This document shows positions 32,196 through 39,791 of a DNA stretch of 64,000 nucleotides, piece after piece (position 1 is the first letter of the stretch; the number at the start of each line of letters is the position of its first letter). Origin of the DNA: a virus. A program made the position numbers and the translations under genes. The notes under the pieces are model-generated. The model had not been told where the DNA came from. It did no database searches and saw nothing but the letters and a program-made list of their open reading frames with translations. The stretch is taken from positions 1 through 64,000 of the IMG/VR virus record IMGVR_UViG_3300044729_002678; one strand, 5' to 3'.

Positions 32196-33227
32196 GTAAT
32201 TTTTTAGGATATTATCCAATCCCATAAAACTATTCCGTAACCACGAATCTACATTCGCAAAAGCAGTATATAACTTATCATACATAAACATTTTTTTAAA
32301 TTCCAGCAAATTCAATTTAGGCTGGTGATTATCCAATATATTTCTAATATTTGATGTTATAGATGTTGATATATCAGGTGATTTCAATTGCATTAAATCA
32401 TAATTCAATTCTATTGTTTGAATAGAATCTAATAATTTTTTTGATAATTTTTCATCACAATTTTCCTTTATCCCCGCAACAAATCCATTATAATCTAATT
32501 CCACCTCATTCAAAAAATCCATTTTACCTAAAATGGTTTTTGTGCCAATACCATTAACACCTTTAATATTATCAGATGTATCCCCCATTATTACACGATA
32601 CCAAATTAAGTTTTGTGGTATTACACCCCACTCTTCCTTGACAAGGGGTTCATCATACATTACTTTTTTAACGGGCGAATAAACCTTAATTCGTTCATTT
32701 ACCAATTGTAAAAAATCTTTATCGGATGATAATAGTACTACCTCTTTCTTAAAATAATGATTGGCCATCCAAGCCATCAAATCATCTGCTTCCACATAAT
32801 CAACTTGTAGAAGCGTTATGGGTAAGTTTTGTAAATATTCATACAAGCGAACAAACTGCTTTTTCATAGATTGCTGTTGGTCCTCTATATCCTCATATCC
32901 ACTTAATCTATTCAATCGGGTTAATCCCGTTCTACCCCCTTTGTAATCCGCATACACCTTTTTTCTACGATGCGAACCACCCTTACCATCAAACACTATA
33001 ACTACCCTTGATGGATTTAAATTACGAATAGTGGCTGCGGTGGATAACAGGAAACCCGTTATACCACCACAATGCTCACCATCATCATTAAGAGCTGGGA
33101 CTGCTCCAAACACTCTGATAAACATATTAAGTCCATCAATTATCAATACCTTATCATTTAGGTTTTGATTTGTTGTTTGCTGATTTCCCAGCTTACTCAA
33201 TAATTCTTTGTAATTCTTAGTCATCAA
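32178..33227 (-). CDS. 5'-3' exonuclease / RNase H of the FEN family
   Basis: A 349-residue FEN/T4 RNase H-type nuclease. Acidic metal-binding residues sit in VLIIDGLNMFIRVFGA (about residues 27-42), RVVIVFDGKGGSHRRK (~74-89) and VDYVEADDLMAWMANH (~143-158). VLLSSDKDFLQLVNER (~163-178) and MGDTSDNIKGVNGIGTKT (~216-233; the helix-hairpin-helix DNA-binding loop with its Asp pair) complete the set. It removes RNA primers from Okazaki fragments. The start overlaps the UvsX gene by 11 bp. The C-terminus MGLDNILKNYFEKTK may be a clamp or ssDNA-binding-protein contact; that is a guess. Confidence 0.92.
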   Translation of the reverse strand: MMTKNYKELLSKLGNQQTTNQNLNDKVLIIDGLNMFIRVFGAVPALNDDGEHCGGITGFLLSTAATIRNLNPSRVVIVFDGKGGSHRRKKVYADYKGGRTGLTRLNRLSGYEDIEDQQQSMKKQFVRLYEYLQNLPITLLQVDYVEADDLMAWMANHYFKKEVVLLSSDKDFLQLVNERIKVYSPVKKVMYDEPLVKEEWGVIPQNLIWYRVIMGDTSDNIKGVNGIGTKTILGKMDFLNEVELDYNGFVAGIKENCDEKLSKKLLDSIQTIELNYDLMQLKSPDISTSITSNIRNILDNHQPKLNLLEFKKMFMYDKLYTAFANVDSWLRNSFMGLDNILKNYFEKTK

Positions 33228-34350
33228 AATCAGATAATTCTATGTTGTCAGTATTCGCTTCATCAGATGCTTCCTTATAAGAAAGGATATAAGAATCACA
33301 AATTTCGTTGTAGATTTTTTCCTTTATATCAGCACGAGTTTGGAGTAGTTCTGGGAAATTCTTAGCTTGAAACTTTATTTCTTCCCCAGTTTCTTTATCC
33401 GCCCAAGTATACCAAGCACCACTTTGATTTGCAAGTTTATACGCCTTCATCATCTCCAACCACGAACCCAAATTATCAATACCACTATCAAAGAAAATAT
33501 CATAATCTATTGAACGAAGTGGTGGCCCCATTCGGTTTTTAATAACTTGCGCCCGCGTTTTAATACCAACCACCTGGTCAATACCACCAACCTTTGCTTT
33601 CAACTGCCCCATCTGCTTCAAACGAATTCTACAACTTGAATGGAATGCGATTGCTTTACCACCGGATGTGGTCCATGGATCTCCAAAACTTACTCCCATT
33701 CTCGTTCTTAATTGGTTTGTAAAAATAAGAGTAATTCGCTCTCTACCAATTAAGTTGGTAATTTTACGCATTGCCTTTGAAATGATGATTGCTTTTTGAG
33801 TTGCAAATCCGGCCTGGTCATAATCCGCTGATATTTCAACCTTTGTTGATGCACCTGCGACCGAATCCACTACAATAGTAACCAATTTCTTTTTATCGGA
33901 TTTTCTTACCGAATCAATAATTGAATCAATTGCTTCAAAAATATCTTCCACCGTTTCCAATGGAACATACAACATCTTTTTTAGGTCAACACCAATTGCA
34001 TCTAAAAACTCCTGATTAAGTGCGTTTTCAGTATCAATATACACACCTAACCCACCCCTCTTTTGCGTATCCGCAATCGAATGGGCCGCTACCAATGATT
34101 TACCACTACCTTCCAATCCCGTAATCTCCGTAATTCTACCAACAGGCAAACCACCATTTGGGCGATTTGATATAGCCAAATCTAACATTTCAGAGCCAGT
34201 AGACACCCACTCGTCTAAATCGGTGGGTGTCTGCTCTGAGCCGTCTAAATAATAAGCTACTTTGTGTTGTGATTTGAACTTCTTATTAAGATTATCTGCG
34301 AGTATGGTAGATAGTTCATCACGAACTATATCTACTTTTGGTTTACTCAT
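33217..34350 (-). CDS. uvsX: RecA-like recombinase, UvsX-type
   Basis: A 377-residue RecA/UvsX ATPase. ITEITGLEGSGKSLVAAHSI (about residues 68-87) is Walker A. YIDTENALNQEFLDAIGVD (~98) has the conserved Glu, and VTIVVDSVAGAST (~147) is Walker B. LIFTNQLRTRMGVSFGDPWTTSGGKA (cut here: TNQLRTRMG, ~208, then TSGGKAIAFHSS) gives loops L1/L2. The C-terminal ~30 residues are acidic (EASDEANTDNIELSDFDD). It catalyses strand exchange for recombination-dependent replication. It lies 5 bp after the gp32-like gene, which in T4 works with UvsX. Confidence 0.93.
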   Translation of the reverse strand: MSKPKVDIVRDELSTILADNLNKKFKSQHKVAYYLDGSEQTPTDLDEWVSTGSEMLDLAISNRPNGGLPVGRITEITGLEGSGKSLVAAHSIADTQKRGGLGVYIDTENALNQEFLDAIGVDLKKMLYVPLETVEDIFEAIDSIIDSVRKSDKKKLVTIVVDSVAGASTKVEISADYDQAGFATQKAIIISKAMRKITNLIGRERITLIFTNQLRTRMGVSFGDPWTTSGGKAIAFHSSCRIRLKQMGQLKAKVGGIDQVVGIKTRAQVIKNRMGPPLRSIDYDIFFDSGIDNLGSWLEMMKAYKLANQSGAWYTWADKETGEEIKFQAKNFPELLQTRADIKEKIYNEICDSYILSYKEASDEANTDNIELSDFDD

Positions 34351-34355
34351 ATAGA

Positions 34356-35117
34356 TTAATCGTTAAAAAGGTCGTCAAATGCTTCTTTTACTGAACCGGC
34401 TTTGCTTGTGGTTGGTGTAGCTTCTACAACTGCAGGTTGTTCTGATTTTGTTTCTTCTTTCACTTCACCAGTTTCCAACCAAACCTCCAACATTCCCTTC
34501 AACTCATCATAAGTGTATCGCTTGAAGATTGTGCTTAAATCGGCTTGATTTTTTACCAACTGAACAATATTCTTATCCTCAGTCATTGGTGTTGTGTTTG
34601 GTTTTACCCTAATAAATGTTTCAGGATAAGATTTACCCACCTCTGCTGCTGATTTGAACTCTACGGTAATATCTCTACCACTCATAGGGTCAGTCAAATC
34701 ACCATAGTCTGGGTCTGCGAAGAACGCGAGGATTTCTTGGTAAACCTGCTTACCAAATCCCCAAAATTTAACACCCTCCGATTCTTCACCCCTTACCAAA
34801 ATAGGAACATAAGTTCTCATTTTTGGGGTTAGTTTTTTAGAGAGGTTGTAATCTTCCCTATCCTTCGTTGCTTTCAATTGCTCTGAAAATTCTACGATAG
34901 GGTCTTTCTCACCAAATGATACAGGTGATAGAATAGTTTTTCCACCAAAATCAAAGTGAAAATACAATTCAATGAAAGGGTTTTCTTTGTTGTGCACATA
35001 AGGCACTAATCTGATTTGCTGCTTACCTGGATTTGGTTTCCATAAGGTATCAGTCTTTTGAACTTTTGTTTGAAGTGTATTCAAACGATTTCGGATTGCG
35101 TTTAGGTCAATTCCCAT
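34356..35117 (-). CDS. 32: ssDNA-binding protein, gp32-like
   Basis: A 253-residue ssDNA-binding protein. The N-terminus LNAIRNRLNTLQTKVQKTDT is the basic self-association region before the OB fold. WKPNPGKQQIRLVPYVHNKE (about residues 27-46) with FHFDFGGKTILSP starts the core, and GVKFWGFGKQVYQEIL (~117) is a typical gp32 core segment. The tail is an acidic peptide, KEAFDDLFND, for partner contacts. The zinc-binding Cys/His set of T4 gp32 is missing, since I see no Cys in the core. Expression should be high: promoter 35159-35190, a ~40-base leader, then ATGGAGTAATT before the ATG. Confidence 0.88.
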   Translation of the reverse strand: MGIDLNAIRNRLNTLQTKVQKTDTLWKPNPGKQQIRLVPYVHNKENPFIELYFHFDFGGKTILSPVSFGEKDPIVEFSEQLKATKDREDYNLSKKLTPKMRTYVPILVRGEESEGVKFWGFGKQVYQEILAFFADPDYGDLTDPMSGRDITVEFKSAAEVGKSYPETFIRVKPNTTPMTEDKNIVQLVKNQADLSTIFKRYTYDELKGMLEVWLETGEVKEETKSEQPAVVEATPTTSKAGSVKEAFDDLFND

Positions 35118-35158
35118 AATTACTCCATTTTTTAATAGTTAAACAAAAATTATAGTCA

Positions 35159-35190
35159 CTAATATACAACATTTGGTTGACAATTCCAAA
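35159..35190 (-). promoter_or_regulatory. Bacteroidota-type promoter for gp32/uvsX operon
   Basis: TTTG (35187-35190), 20 bases, TATATTAG (35159-35166) on the minus strand. A ~40-base leader with GGAG (spacing ~5) precedes the gp32 ATG. The interval 35118-35215 holds only this element. Confidence 0.78.
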
Positions 35191-35215
35191 TATTTTTCCA
35201 ATATTTATTATTTTT

Positions 35216-35605
35216 TTATTCCGCAGTTACTACTTTATAAATAGTTGTTTTTAAAAATTTAAAACCTGTATCGTTTGTTAATAAAACTCCATTTTTATAA
35301 TCTTCCCAATTTAATTGGTAATTTTTATCCAAAACACCACCATTTAACTTTTGAATAAGTCTATTTAAGGCGTTTATAGTATATAATGTATTTGTTTCTC
35401 TTTTTCTATGAACCATTATTGTATTTGGTAAAAATTTTGAGGTATGTGTGGGTATGATATTGTAACTAATAACCAATTCATCTGAGTTTTCTAATGTCAA
35501 TACAAATATTTTTTTACTAAATAGTGTGAATCCGGTTTTTATAGCCGACACATCACTATCACATAAATCATCCTTTGTAAAGGTTATTAATAACTGTGTT
35601 TTCAC
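35216..35605 (-). CDS. Hypothetical protein with GTG start
   Basis: A 129-residue protein with a GTG start at 35603-35605, supported by GGAG seven bases upstream; no ATG fits the frame. Mostly strands (QLLITFTKDDL, KKIFVLTLENSDELVISYNI), a helix (TINALNRLIQKLNGGV, about residues 77-92) and a strand-rich end. No recognised family. It lies between the 636-residue gene and the gp32 promoter, at the end of that transcription unit. Function unknown. Confidence 0.65.
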   Translation of the reverse strand: MKTQLLITFTKDDLCDSDVSAIKTGFTLFSKKIFVLTLENSDELVISYNIIPTHTSKFLPNTIMVHRKRETNTLYTINALNRLIQKLNGGVLDKNYQLNWEDYKNGVLLTNDTGFKFLKTTIYKVVTAE

Positions 35606-35619
35606 TCATATCTCCATAA

Positions 35620-37530
35620 TTATTTTGAATATACATCTTTATTAGCAGCTTCAAGTATTTTAGCAAACCTTTTATCCAACTGCATTTCAAATTTTATTAC
35701 ACCACCATAACCAACACCATCTTCACGAATTGCAATTGTAGCCAATGGAATAATTTTACCATCAATATCAGCCTTATACCCCAAATAAGGAGGATTACCA
35801 TCTTGGGCCACTAATTTTTCTTTGATTTGTTTAAAATCAGATGTTCCAAATATTTTTTCCATTATTGTTTTATCCAAAGAGTTTGGGCCAATAGCCATTG
35901 TTTCTTCACCATCAGAAATAGATTTTAGAGGAAACTCATTTTTAATTTCCGCCAACATACCGGCTTTCAGTTTTGGATTTGTAACAATTGCTTTAATAGC
36001 GGCAGATTGATATTTACGATGGGTTTCATCAACATTTTTCATGTATTGTTTTGCCTCTTCATTTCCAGAATCGGCAAGAGCCTTTATACCTTCTAATACA
36101 ACTTTAGCTTTACCACGATTTCCACCACCCTTTTTTAAATCATTTAAAGCATCATCAAATGATATTTTTTTAGATTTTATAGTATCTATTAATGATTTTG
36201 CGGCAGGGTCATTTGAATCAATTAATTTTTTAATATCATTTGAAAATTTCGAACCAAAATTGCTTAGAGCTTTTCTTTGATTTGATGAATACACTTTTTG
36301 ATTAATTTCATCTGGCAAATCAGCATCCCATTCAGTAAATTTACCTGTGCCTGAATTCAAAAAATTAACTAAAGTTGATTTTTTCAACGAAACCTCGTCC
36401 AAAATTTCACTACCATCTTGTAGTCTAATTTTGGCGTACATATCGCTTGAAAATCCTTTATTTTTATTGTAGTTTTTAAGACCAAGTGCTTCCACTTCAT
36501 TTTTAGTATCCCAAGATGTAACCACAATTTCAGCACCAGGATATTGTAAATTAATCCGATTTAGTATTGCCTGTCTATTGTTTTTAGCAGCCTCTATCCA
36601 ACTCTTTGTAACAATTCTACTATTTTCAGCTTTTAAAGTAGGGTTGTTTTTAATCAATGCGGATTCGTGTGCCAAAAGAGATTCGGTTAATTTTGTAAAT
36701 TCTTCGTTTGACATGGATACACCCATCATCGTCATCAATTCTCCGGCTTGAGCAGATATTTGACCAGCTCCTCCAGAAATATCGCTAAAGTGAGACCATT
36801 TTGTAGCATCACCACTAGGACGGGTATTCATCATTCGTTCTAATGCTTTCAAATATCGTTTTGGGAATTTTGGATTAGAGATGAAATCAGTTGGAATCTT
36901 AAAAGCCTCGGGTGGAATTGGGTTTGCTAATTTTACATTTTTCTTTTCAAATTCGGCATCATCAGGAATCATTTCTTGAGTAAAAGCTTTGGATTCTAAT
37001 GAATTTGTTTTTATTAAAGTTTTATCTTTACCCGCTATAATACGCTCTTCGGAGGCAGGTTCACCTTTAGGTTCATCCAAATCATCCGATTGTTTTGATT
37101 TTTGTTTTTCCTTTTCAACATCATCTTCGCTCGCAATATCTTGCGTTTCAGGATTGTGTTTTTTAACGGTATATACTGAACCTGATTTTTTATTCTTAAC
37201 CCAAGTATCTTCCTCCAACCCCATCTTTTTCTTTTTCAGGTATTCTTCTTTTTCAGCAGCGGTCATCATACCAAACTCAATTGCCTCTATATCCTTTTCG
37301 GGATTATCTTCCTCACCATCGGGTTGAGCAGGTAGGGTTGTTGGTGGTTTTGGTGGTGTTCCTTGCTCTGATAATAGAGTATGTAAATACTTACCCACCT
37401 CTTTCCCATATAAATCAGATGCAATCTCAGAAATGTGCCTTATAACTCTTGGCTCATTTATGTTGATAAGGTCAGTTCCTATTTCAACCCATGCTCTATA
37501 TAAAATTTCTTCAATAAAACTATTCTTCAT
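35620..37530 (-). CDS. Large protein with a possible PD-(D/E)XK nuclease-like core
   Basis: A 636-residue protein. Residues ~1-60 are a small helical N-domain. Residues ~55-190 are low-complexity and highly charged, with many Glu, Lys, Pro and Asp, probably disordered. Residues ~200-500 are folded. Inside this, SSDMYAKIRLQDGSEILDEV followed by SLKKST (about residues 359-384) has a strand-turn-strand with D and E-x-x-x-K, suggesting a restriction-endonuclease-like active site. Similar long structural or virion-associated proteins are seen in T4-like phages, but I do not know this one. The ATG lies 3 bases after a TATTTATA element, so no leader is expected if that is its promoter. Confidence 0.6.
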   Translation of the reverse strand: MKNSFIEEILYRAWVEIGTDLININEPRVIRHISEIASDLYGKEVGKYLHTLLSEQGTPPKPPTTLPAQPDGEEDNPEKDIEAIEFGMMTAAEKEEYLKKKKMGLEEDTWVKNKKSGSVYTVKKHNPETQDIASEDDVEKEKQKSKQSDDLDEPKGEPASEERIIAGKDKTLIKTNSLESKAFTQEMIPDDAEFEKKNVKLANPIPPEAFKIPTDFISNPKFPKRYLKALERMMNTRPSGDATKWSHFSDISGGAGQISAQAGELMTMMGVSMSNEEFTKLTESLLAHESALIKNNPTLKAENSRIVTKSWIEAAKNNRQAILNRINLQYPGAEIVVTSWDTKNEVEALGLKNYNKNKGFSSDMYAKIRLQDGSEILDEVSLKKSTLVNFLNSGTGKFTEWDADLPDEINQKVYSSNQRKALSNFGSKFSNDIKKLIDSNDPAAKSLIDTIKSKKISFDDALNDLKKGGGNRGKAKVVLEGIKALADSGNEEAKQYMKNVDETHRKYQSAAIKAIVTNPKLKAGMLAEIKNEFPLKSISDGEETMAIGPNSLDKTIMEKIFGTSDFKQIKEKLVAQDGNPPYLGYKADIDGKIIPLATIAIREDGVGYGGVIKFEMQLDKRFAKILEAANKDVYSK

Positions 37531-37533
37531 AAG

Positions 37534-37541
37534 TATAAATA
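37534..37541 (-). promoter_or_regulatory. Candidate late-type element TATTTATA
   Basis: Minus-strand TATTTATA three bases before the ATG at 37530. This is too close for a normal leader, so either the transcript is leaderless or the element is fortuitous here. It is reported because the same octamer precedes other genes. Confidence 0.3.
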
Positions 37542-37547
37542 TCTTTA

Positions 37548-38756
37548 TTATATACTAAACATATTTTTATAATCATCCCCAACCTCAACCTTTACAGGAT
37601 AACCACCAAACTCCATAATCTCTTTTACCTTTTTGGGGAATGTATCTATTTCATCATCCGATACATCAAATAAGATTGAGTCATAAGTATAAAGTACAGG
37701 TATTGATTTGTATTCTCCCAATTGTTTTGAGAGTTTATCTATAATAAGTATGTTTCTTTCCGTTTCTAATGATTGTAATAAGTAATTAAATAGTTTATTT
37801 TTGTTCATTTCATCGGATTTTCGGATAATTCTCTTAAATATAGGGGTCTTAATCCCAAAATTAAAAGAAAACTCATCCCATAACCTATCAATCATCGCAG
37901 AAACCGAACTATAAAATGGTATATGTTTATACTCATCCTGCACCCCACCATACAACTGCCTAAAAGTTATAGGTTTTGCTTGCTCCATAGGCACTCCATA
38001 TTGTTGACCTAACCAATTGTGAGCGGATATATCAGTTGGTATGGGTTCTCCTATCAACCCGGCAATTAAACGAATGTGGTAGCCATCATAATCAAAACTG
38101 AACAACTTACCATTATCAAATCGAGATACAAATCTACTTCGGGTATCATCACCCTTTTTAAGTGCCGCATAGTTAATGCCATTGAACGCATTAGAAGGAC
38201 GGGATGTGGATGTAAGAAAGTTATACTTCGTATATTCAATACCACTTTTAGTATTTATACCCCACTTTTCTATGTTGTATAAAGAATGCGGATACAATTT
38301 TGAAAATTTATGTGGTGGGTTGTTCCTAATACTATTAAATAATTTTTTCCAATCACCAAACCCCTCATAATGTTTTAATATGGGTATTAAATCACCACTC
38401 TTTGGCACACCCCTCCGTCTGAATATAGGATATATCCCTAATTCATCTACCTCCCAATTCATCCCAAGATGAAACAATTGAGCCTGTAAATCGTATAGGT
38501 TTTTGTGGGTATTGTAGTGATATAAAAATGATTTTAAATCCACCACAAACACCTCATTAAATCTATTCAGGTCTAACTCACCCCCAAATATATCAGCATC
38601 TAAATTTCGGAAATTTATACACACATCCACCTCCCCATCCGAAATAAAAAGGGATGATAATTCCGTTTGAGCAGAGTGTTTGCTCAAAGAACTATATACT
38701 GGATACACCAAAACCCTATCCGAAGATAGGGTACGGGGAATTTCGTTAAAAATCAT
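37548..38756 (-). CDS. Small family-A-like DNA polymerase
   Basis: A 402-residue protein with a degenerate PolA-type palm. TSTSRPSNAFNGINYAALKK (about residues 182-201) parallels the TGRLSS...PNLQN region. LFSFDYDGYHIRLIAGLIGE (~217-236) matches motif A (DYSQIELRVLA). AKPITFRQLYGGVQ (~259-272) matches motif B, retaining Lys, Phe and YG but lacking the leading Arg. VLYTYDSILFDV (~363) replaces the HDE of motif C with YDS. The first ~170 residues are not recognised and may be a worn exonuclease domain. It exists beside the full gp43 replicase and so probably does repair, primer processing or recombination synthesis. The ATG is 4 bases after its promoter box. Confidence 0.68.
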   Translation of the reverse strand: MIFNEIPRTLSSDRVLVYPVYSSLSKHSAQTELSSLFISDGEVDVCINFRNLDADIFGGELDLNRFNEVFVVDLKSFLYHYNTHKNLYDLQAQLFHLGMNWEVDELGIYPIFRRRGVPKSGDLIPILKHYEGFGDWKKLFNSIRNNPPHKFSKLYPHSLYNIEKWGINTKSGIEYTKYNFLTSTSRPSNAFNGINYAALKKGDDTRSRFVSRFDNGKLFSFDYDGYHIRLIAGLIGEPIPTDISAHNWLGQQYGVPMEQAKPITFRQLYGGVQDEYKHIPFYSSVSAMIDRLWDEFSFNFGIKTPIFKRIIRKSDEMNKNKLFNYLLQSLETERNILIIDKLSKQLGEYKSIPVLYTYDSILFDVSDDEIDTFPKKVKEIMEFGGYPVKVEVGDDYKNMFSI

Positions 38757-38760
38757 TTAA

Positions 38761-38792
38761 CTAATATACGAAAGAATAATTAAAATTACAAA
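38761..38792 (-). promoter_or_regulatory. Bacteroidota-type promoter for the PolA-like gene
   Basis: TTTG (38789-38792), 20 bases, TATATTAG (38761-38768) on the minus strand. The ATG at 38756 follows only TTAA, so the mRNA must be leaderless or nearly so. The box overlaps the end of the small gene 38786-38947. Confidence 0.75.
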
Positions 38793-38947
38793 TAAAGTAC
38801 ATCAATTGTATAACCCGATACACGATAAACTGAATTGAACAACCCACCCTCTACTTTTGTAACTTTGTAGCCAAGAGCAGCCATTCGTCGGGCGAAAAGA
38901 AATTCACTGTAAAAAGGAACTTTAAATTTTTTCCAATACTTTTTCAT
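38786..38947 (-). CDS. Small basic hypothetical protein
   Basis: A 53-residue ORF from ATG 38945-38947 to TAA 38786-38788. The N-terminus is basic (MKKYWKKFKVPFYSEF), followed by a helix (LFARRMAALGYKVTKVE) and two strands ending GYTIDVLYL. The start lies 5 bases after the stop of the next gene upstream, and the frame is clean, so I accept it as a gene. Its 3' end overlaps the PolA-like promoter. Function unknown. Confidence 0.6.
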   Translation of the reverse strand: MKKYWKKFKVPFYSEFLFARRMAALGYKVTKVEGGLFNSVYRVSGYTIDVLYL

Positions 38948-38952
38948 AGGGT

Positions 38953-39129
38953 TTAGAATTTATAAGTTAATTTTTTTCCAAGCTTTCGTTTGTTCACAAT
39001 CTTAGCATCCGCTTCCATTCTGGCCTTTTCTTCGGATGCCCCATATTTTAAGTGAAAATCGTAGGTCGCTTTCCAAAGAACTTTTTCAGGACCTGTTAAA
39101 TTTGTTGGTTCGGTTTTCATATCTCTCAT
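38953..39129 (-). CDS. Small hypothetical protein behind regulatory module A
   Basis: A 58-residue protein from the ATG at 39127-39129 (MRDMKTEPTN); an ATG at 39120 is also possible. The frame extends to 39198, but that part is the promoter region. It is helical and charged (LTGPEKVLWKATYDFHLKYG, then SEEKARMEADAKIVNKRKLG). Module A lies directly upstream, so it is the counterpart of the 143-residue gene that follows module B, though the proteins are unrelated. Function unknown. Confidence 0.6.
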   Translation of the reverse strand: MRDMKTEPTNLTGPEKVLWKATYDFHLKYGASEEKARMEADAKIVNKRKLGKKLTYKF

Positions 39130-39141
39130 TGTCTTACATAG

Positions 39142-39229
39142 TAAAGATACTACAAAAATCCCAAACTTCCAAGCTTTTTCCCCAAAAGTTATCCACATTT
39201 TAGGTTAAAACTGTCCAATTTAGTGGACA
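39142..39229 (-). promoter_or_regulatory. Regulatory module A: inverted repeat, DnaA-box-like nonamer, promoter
   Basis: Minus strand: TGTCCA-N6-TGGACA (39212-39229) immediately after the TAG of the upstream gene, TTTTAACC, TGTGGATAA (complement of TTATCCACA, 39189-39197), then CTTG-N20-TATCTTTA (39142-39173) and the leader CTATGTAAG. Sequence, order and the 20-base spacing equal those in module B (24635-24733); module A is about 11 bp shorter in the middle. The interval 39130-39229 holds nothing else. Confidence 0.62.
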
Positions 39230-39790
39230 CTATACTGAAAATTGCTTTAAATTAGTTAAAAACCTGTCTATATTTGATATGTCATTTTTTAAAAGGTTTA
39301 TTACTTTTTGGTTTGTATCTATAATGTCTTTTTGGGGTGTATATTCCAATCTACCAATTTTCCACTTAAATTCTTTCTTAATATACAAAAATTCATCCAA
39401 TTCTTCAAAATTTTTTTTAGAAACTTCATATAAATTTGAATTATTAAATTGGGATACAATATATCTATCTAAATAACCACGATTATAATCGGATTGTGTT
39501 GGTGTGGGTGTGAATGGTATTGGTGATTTATATTTGTTTTTAAACTTATCGTTTGTCAATTTATCATACTCAACGATAGTTTTTTCAGTCTGATTATTTA
39601 AGTTTTTATATGGAATAAGTGGTTTAGATATACCTTCCAAATATTCACTCCCAGTATATACTTCCCCCGTACTTTTATATCTATGGTATGCGCCAATATA
39701 TTCCTCACCTGTTTCCAACATCCACTCAGATGATTTTGAAATTCCGGAAACTTTATCGCCCGGCATATAATATAATTTTTTTCGTGCCAT
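39230..39790 (-). CDS. Structural-region hypothetical protein
   Basis: A 186-residue protein from the ATG at 39788-39790, one base after the stop of the hub gene (TAG-T-ATG); eight further codons upstream are inside that gene. Opening KKLYYMPGDKVSG, then TGEEYIGAYHRYKSTGEVYT (about residues 27-46), a segment common near tail-hub genes. The last ~80 residues are helical. It follows the baseplate genes in the same transcript and so is probably a minor baseplate or tail-assembly protein. It ends at module A. Confidence 0.55.
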   Translation of the reverse strand: MARKKLYYMPGDKVSGISKSSEWMLETGEEYIGAYHRYKSTGEVYTGSEYLEGISKPLIPYKNLNNQTEKTIVEYDKLTNDKFKNKYKSPIPFTPTPTQSDYNRGYLDRYIVSQFNNSNLYEVSKKNFEELDEFLYIKKEFKWKIGRLEYTPQKDIIDTNQKVINLLKNDISNIDRFLTNLKQFSV

Positions 39791-39791
39791 A

